Made by a program: the position numbers and the translations under genes. Below, piece after piece: positions 13,480 through 16,801 of a stretch of 16,801 bases of DNA. Under the pieces are notes generated by a model. That model was not told where the DNA came from. It saw nothing but the letters and a program-made list of their open reading frames with translations, and ran no database searches. Numbering within the stretch: position 1 is the first letter of the stretch; every line of letters starts with the position of its first letter. This DNA comes from an uncultured Bacilli bacterium (GTDB taxonomy: Bacteria; Bacillota_I; Bacilli_A; RF39; UBA660). The stretch spans positions 1 through 16,801 of the forward strand of contig CAJTKV010000039.1 of NCBI GenBank assembly GCA_910577075.1, given 5' to 3'.

Positions 13480-14298
13480 GTGTTAATAATAGGAAGTCAT
13501 GTATCATATAAAAATGATACGCAATTGGTTGGTTCTGTTAATGAGGCGATTAGCTATGGCTCTAATGCCTTTATGTTTTATACAGGAGCTCCACAAAATA
13601 CCCTGAGAGGCGAAATAAATGACTTAATAACGGTCGAGGCATTAAATATTATGAAATCTCACAATATAGCTTTAGAAAATGTTATTTGTCATGCTCCATA
13701 CATCGTTAATTTAGCAAATAACACTGATATGGATAAATATAATTTTGCCATTGAGTTTTTACGAAAAGAGATAGAAAGATGTATGACCTTAGGAGTTAGA
13801 AAAATTGTTTTACATCCAGGAAGCGCAACGAAATTAGATCGCGAATATGCCATTGACAACATCGTTTATGCACTAAATAAAATCCTTATGCGTGAAGACG
13901 ATATTGTTATCTTACTTGAAACGATGGCAGGCAAAGGTACTGAGTTAGGTATTAATATTGATGAACTTGCCTACATAATTGATCATGTAGAATTAAAAGA
14001 TAAAATAGGTGTATGTATTGATACTTGCCATTTAAATGATTCGGGAATTGATATTAATGATATTGATTCTTACTTAGATGAATTTGATTCGCGTATTGGT
14101 ATTGATAAGTTTGGCTGTGTTCATGTTAATGATTCAAAAAATCCTCTAGGAGCTAAAAAAGATCGTCATGAAAATCTAGGCTATGGTACTATAGGTTTTG
14201 ATGCTCTTTTAAGTGTCATTTATAATGCACGCTTAGAAAATGTTCCTAAGATTCTAGAAACGCCTTATATTAATCGTGAATATGCGCCATATAAATAA
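13480..14298 (+). CDS. nfo: Endonuclease IV (AP endonuclease), C-terminus shortened by an in-frame stop
   Basis: A TIM-barrel AP endonuclease that cuts DNA 5' of abasic sites in base-excision repair. The family opening LIIGSHVSYK is present. All nine metal ligands of endonuclease IV can be placed: His71, His112, Glu147, Asp181, His184, His215, Asp228, His230 and Glu260 (in ILETPY). The product is 272 residues and ends at APYK, where the family usually continues with about 25 more residues (EIEM..., then a final helix). After the TAA the same frame goes on with matching sequence, so a nonsense change is likely; the shortened enzyme keeps its active site. GTG 13480 is chosen because AGGTGAT ends four bases upstream. 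An in-frame GTG at 13471 lies in that ribosome-binding site. Confidence 0.95.
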   Translation: MLIIGSHVSYKNDTQLVGSVNEAISYGSNAFMFYTGAPQNTLRGEINDLITVEALNIMKSHNIALENVICHAPYIVNLANNTDMDKYNFAIEFLRKEIERCMTLGVRKIVLHPGSATKLDREYAIDNIVYALNKILMREDDIVILLETMAGKGTELGINIDELAYIIDHVELKDKIGVCIDTCHLNDSGIDINDIDSYLDEFDSRIGIDKFGCVHVNDSKNPLGAKKDRHENLGYGTIGFDALLSVIYNARLENVPKILETPYINREYAPYK

Positions 14299-14415
14299 AA
14301 AAAAGAAATAGCAAATCTCATGAATAACATCCTTAAAAAATATGAAATAGAAATGATTAAAACGAGAAAATTCAATCCTAATTTAATAAATGATATATTA
14401 AATGAAAATAAGTAG
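14299..14415 (+). other. In-frame remnant of the nfo C-terminus after the stop
   Basis: Reading on in the nfo frame past TAA 14296-14298 gives 38 codons to TAG 14413-14415. The part from 14341 (YEIEMIKTRKFNPNLINDIL) resembles the usual end of Firmicutes endonuclease IV, where PPYK is followed by EIEM and FxxxL. The stop and the following 14 codons (14296-14340) look like a 45-base insertion between APYK and YEIEM. An ATG at 14320 could start a 31-residue peptide, but it has no ribosome-binding site. Confidence 0.6.
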
Positions 14416-14427
14416 GGAAGTGCAATT

Positions 14428-15597
14428 ATGAATAGTATGGTTACTATTAAGGAAAGTAAGAATATTTCCATTGATAATACGGTTTTAAATTATTTAAATC
14501 CTGATTATATCTATATTCCCATCAAAGAGGGATTCTCAATAAATGTTAAGAGTAACACAAACATTTACAAGGAAGATATATTATTAAAGTCGGATGATAA
14601 ATTAATTTATAGCCCAATAAGTGGAAAAGTATTAGGTAAGACAAGCTCGATGAGCGATAACAATACAGTTATTCCTTGCGTTGTCGTCGAAAATGACTTT
14701 CGCGAAAAGATAAAAAAGAAGAAAAGTACAGAGAAATACATTAATGAATATTCCTGTGAAGATGCCTTAAAATTAATATATAAATATAATGCCTGTGATC
14801 GCGACATTGATATTAATGCTAAGACTCTTCTAATTAATGGTATTGATTCAGATCCCTTTGAAAAGACTTCTTCCCATATAATCGACTTATATAGTTCGAA
14901 AATACTCGAAGCAATAGATGCCTTATCGATTATATTAAATGTCGATACAACAATCTTGGCAATTAATAATCACGATACGAATAATGTCATAAATTTATCG
15001 AATAATATTGGAACATATCCCAATATTGCATTAAAACTAGTGCCAGATATATATCCATTGAGTTTTCAAAATATCTTGATAAAGAATATTCTAACAAAAA
15101 AACAAATTGGAGCAGGAGTTATCTATCTGACTGTTCAAGACATCTATAATATATATAATGTTTTAAAGAGAAAAAAACCCATAACGGAAAAATTAGTCAC
15201 AATTTCTGGTAATGCTATTGAATCTCCTGTCGTTGTCAATGTTAAAATAGGAACATCTATGGCTGATCTAATCAAAAATTGCTGTCATATTATTGATAAA
15301 AATTATTATGTTATTACCAATGGACTTATCGCGGGGAATACTCTGACATCTTTAAATAATATCGTTACATCAGATACACGCAGTATATTTTTAAATACAG
15401 TGGATTCTACTCCCGAAAAGAAGTGTATTAATTGTGGCTTATGTAACAAAAAATGTCCAATAGGTTTAAATCCTAAATACATTAGAGAACATAAAGAAGC
15501 GGATCGTAGTAAGTGTATCAATTGTGGCTTATGTAGTTATATATGTCCTTCCAAAATAAATTTTAAACCTTTCTTAGGAGGTTCCGATGAAAAATAA
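14428..15597 (+). CDS. RnfC-like iron-sulfur protein lacking the flavin/NADH motif
   Basis: RnfC is the membrane-associated subunit of the Rnf complex that exchanges electrons with NADH. The 389-residue product keeps the N-terminal RnfC-type sequence (YLNPDYIYIPIKEGFSINVK, then YSPISGKVLG), the TLLINGIDSDPF element (133-144; usually TLIINGAECEPY) and an SLBB-like domain (about 260-310). At the end are two ferredoxin clusters, CINCGLCNKKCP (333-344) and CINCGLCSYICP (363-374). The glycine-rich GLGGAGFPT motif expected just before TLLING is missing; the segment reads YNACDRDIDIN. NADH oxidation may therefore be lost. Shine-Dalgarno AGGGA at 14414-14418. It overlaps rnfD by 11 bases and is probably co-transcribed with nfo. 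Confidence 0.85.
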   Translation: MNSMVTIKESKNISIDNTVLNYLNPDYIYIPIKEGFSINVKSNTNIYKEDILLKSDDKLIYSPISGKVLGKTSSMSDNNTVIPCVVVENDFREKIKKKKSTEKYINEYSCEDALKLIYKYNACDRDIDINAKTLLINGIDSDPFEKTSSHIIDLYSSKILEAIDALSIILNVDTTILAINNHDTNNVINLSNNIGTYPNIALKLVPDIYPLSFQNILIKNILTKKQIGAGVIYLTVQDIYNIYNVLKRKKPITEKLVTISGNAIESPVVVNVKIGTSMADLIKNCCHIIDKNYYVITNGLIAGNTLTSLNNIVTSDTRSIFLNTVDSTPEKKCINCGLCNKKCPIGLNPKYIREHKEADRSKCINCGLCSYICPSKINFKPFLGGSDEK

Positions 15598-16507
15598 AGT
15601 ATATGTTCGAAGTAATCGTTCAATAACGACTATTTCTCTAACGCGTCTAATATTAATATTGCCCCTTATTATCTATGGGATTTATAAAAATGGTGTTTAT
15701 TTATATCGCAATAATTATGTGAATGTTTTCGGCTTATTAAAACCTGTGATTATCATTCTTGGAGGGATGATTATTGCGGGACTAATAAACTTCTTATATG
15801 AATACTTTATTAAAAAACACCGCAATGAAAATATAGTAGATGCTTTATTTTCCTCGTTTCACATCGAGTATGCCGCTTTATTAGGATGTATAATGAGTAT
15901 CAATGTCGATATTTATATATATTTTATTGTCCTTACTGTTATTTTGATAATATCGAAATTTATAGGAGATAGAGCAAATACAATATGTTTAGCTTTTTTA
16001 GTTATCTATACTATATCTTCTTTAATAGGAGGCTTTGAGTTTGCTAATATTTATGAAGCAAGTAAGACTTTTTCCTATGAATTAATTGATTACTTAATTG
16101 GCAGAACCCCTGGCGGAATTGCCTCGACCCACATTATTTTATTGGTAGTGGCTTTAATTGGTTTATCAGTAACTAATAATAATAAGACGACAATCAGCGT
16201 TATCTCCATTGCCTCGTATATTTTGATTGTACTAGTTTATTCCTTAGTAACTAAAAATAGTTTTCTTAGTATATTGACGTGTAATAATTTCTTATTTATT
16301 GCAAGCTTTGTTGCCACGGACAGTGTCACTAGTTGTTACACCAATCGAGGTATGATTTTATTTGGTATATCAGTGTCTTTACTATCATTTGGTTTATATT
16401 TTGTTAATCCAATTTTAGCACCAATACTAGCCGTATTGATAATCAGTCTATTCACACATATCATCGACGAAAAAATTTACCTTTTAGCGAAAAATAAGCA
16501 ACGTTAG
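15587..16507 (+). CDS. RnfD/NqrB-like membrane flavoprotein subunit
   Basis: A 306-residue polytopic membrane protein with about nine hydrophobic segments. RnfD and NqrB carry FMN covalently on a threonine. Here the local sequence GRTPGGIASTH places Thr181 where RnfD reads GSIGETS, so the flavin site appears retained although its context has changed. Attachment would need an ApbE flavin transferase, which is not in the window. GGAGG seven bases upstream sets ATG 15587. rnfG, rnfE, rnfA and rnfB do not follow: a terminator closes the operon. Lengths and topology suit the family; the electron donor and acceptor are unknown. Confidence 0.85.
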   Translation: MKNKVYVRSNRSITTISLTRLILILPLIIYGIYKNGVYLYRNNYVNVFGLLKPVIIILGGMIIAGLINFLYEYFIKKHRNENIVDALFSSFHIEYAALLGCIMSINVDIYIYFIVLTVILIISKFIGDRANTICLAFLVIYTISSLIGGFEFANIYEASKTFSYELIDYLIGRTPGGIASTHIILLVVALIGLSVTNNNKTTISVISIASYILIVLVYSLVTKNSFLSILTCNNFLFIASFVATDSVTSCYTNRGMILFGISVSLLSFGLYFVNPILAPILAVLIISLFTHIIDEKIYLLAKNKQR

Positions 16508-16546
16508 ACATTTAATTAACATATTATTTTTATTAAGTTGTAAAGT

Positions 16547-16582
16547 AAAAATTAAATAAAGAGATATTTATTTAATTTTTTT
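16547..16582 (+). terminator. Terminator after the rnfC/rnfD-like pair
   Basis: A perfect fourteen-base inverted repeat AAAAATTAAATAAA (16547-16560) / TTTATTTAATTTTT (16567-16580) with loop GAGATA runs into further T. The stem is entirely A/T, so it is thermally weak but long, with an A-run on the 5' side, so it may work in both directions. Confidence 0.65.
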
Positions 16583-16590
16583 ATATGATT

Positions 16591-16599
16591 TGATAAAAT
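16591..16599 (+). promoter_or_regulatory. Extended -10 promoter of the SEDS-family gene
   Basis: TG (16591-16592), one base, then TAAAAT (16594-16599). The start codon at 16616 is 16 bases downstream, with GGTGAG (16607-16612) as Shine-Dalgarno. An overlapping TATAAT at 16600-16605 would give a leader too short to hold the whole Shine-Dalgarno, so the first box is preferred. Confidence 0.55.
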
Positions 16600-16615
16600 T
16601 ATAATAGGTGAGAAT

Positions 16616-16801
16616 ATGAAAGATAAGTTCAATAAAATCGATAAAACCTTATTATTTGTAACAATTATTCTTACAGTTTTGGGACTTATAATGATATTCT
16701 CTTCATCGTCAATTGCCGCTGTTTTACAATATGGTAACACTGAATACTATTTTTTCAAAAAGCAGTTAATTGTCGTATTAGCCGGATTCTTTTTATCATT
16801 T
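16616..16801 (+). CDS. FtsW/RodA/SpoVE family protein (5' part only)
   Basis: The first 62 residues are in the window. KIDKTLLFVTIILTVLGLIM and FSSSSIAAVLQYGN, then YYFFKKQLIVVLAGF, match the opening of SEDS peptidoglycan polymerases, where the first membrane helix ends in a (Y/F)S(A/S)SS motif and the second begins after FFxKRQ. The FFFKKQ type is commoner in FtsW and SpoVE than in RodA, but the fragment cannot decide between them. SEDS proteins polymerise lipid II into glycan strands with a partner class B PBP. GGTGAG at 16607-16612 supports ATG 16616. Confidence 0.87.
   Translation, partial: MKDKFNKIDKTLLFVTIILTVLGLIMIFSSSSIAAVLQYGNTEYYFFKKQLIVVLAGFFLSF

Noticed and set aside
14320..14415. 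Separate 31-residue gene from ATG 14320.
   Set aside because: No Shine-Dalgarno, and the sequence is better explained as the former C-terminus of nfo.

Overview
The window is AT-rich (roughly 30% GC by eye), uses the standard bacterial code (TGA is a real stop, for example in an ATGA stop-start overlap at 6137-6140), and is densely coded. Gene content and order point to a low-GC Gram-positive of the Bacilli type, probably an uncultured, reduced gut lineage such as RF39 or a relative. That placement is inference. The strongest anchor is a block running spoIIB-like, radC, mreC, mreD, spoIVFA-like, spoIVFB, rplU, prp, rpmA. It has the order of the Bacillus subtilis spoIIB-to-rpmA region, but lacks maf, mreB, minC, minD and obg.

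Layout. 96-3445: a SPOR-type spoIIB-like gene broken by a one-base frameshift, then an overlapping operon of radC, cell-shape genes (mreC, mreD) and the spoIVFA/spoIVFB pair. 3442-4480: a promoter, an L21 leader RNA, rplU, the prp protease and rpmA, closed by a terminator inside the end of rpmA. 4490-6359: an operon of two small, mutually similar membrane proteins on either side of an ABC1/UbiB-type kinase. 6368-7098: trmB, then a terminator shared with a convergent lipoprotein gene (minus strand, 7097-7540). 7673-10835: parC, then the ylbD/ylbE pair, whose ribosome-binding site lies in a terminator-like hairpin. 10838-13451: two type IV prepilin genes. One is a conventional small pilin. The other is a 627-residue protein with two cadherin-like domains and a second, C-terminal membrane segment. 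13453-16582: nfo (endonuclease IV, with an in-frame stop before its usual C-terminal tail), then an isolated rnfC/rnfD-like pair. 16591-16801: the start of an ftsW/rodA/spoVE-family gene, cut by the window edge.

How it fits together. Much of the window is core cell-envelope and information-processing machinery: shape, septal SEDS protein, topoisomerase IV, tRNA methylation, ribosomal proteins and AP-site repair. The accessory parts most worth attention are the tethered pilin, the minimal RnfC/RnfD pair (whose RnfC lacks the usual GGAGFPT-type flavin/NADH motif), and the kinase flanked by duplicated small membrane proteins. Six promoters share an architecture: an extended -10 (TGn plus a TATAAT-like box) ends only 15-18 bases before the start codon. 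Their mRNAs should begin almost at the Shine-Dalgarno sequence. No CRISPR array, insertion sequence, rRNA or tRNA gene was seen. No gene-free stretch exceeds about 300 bases.
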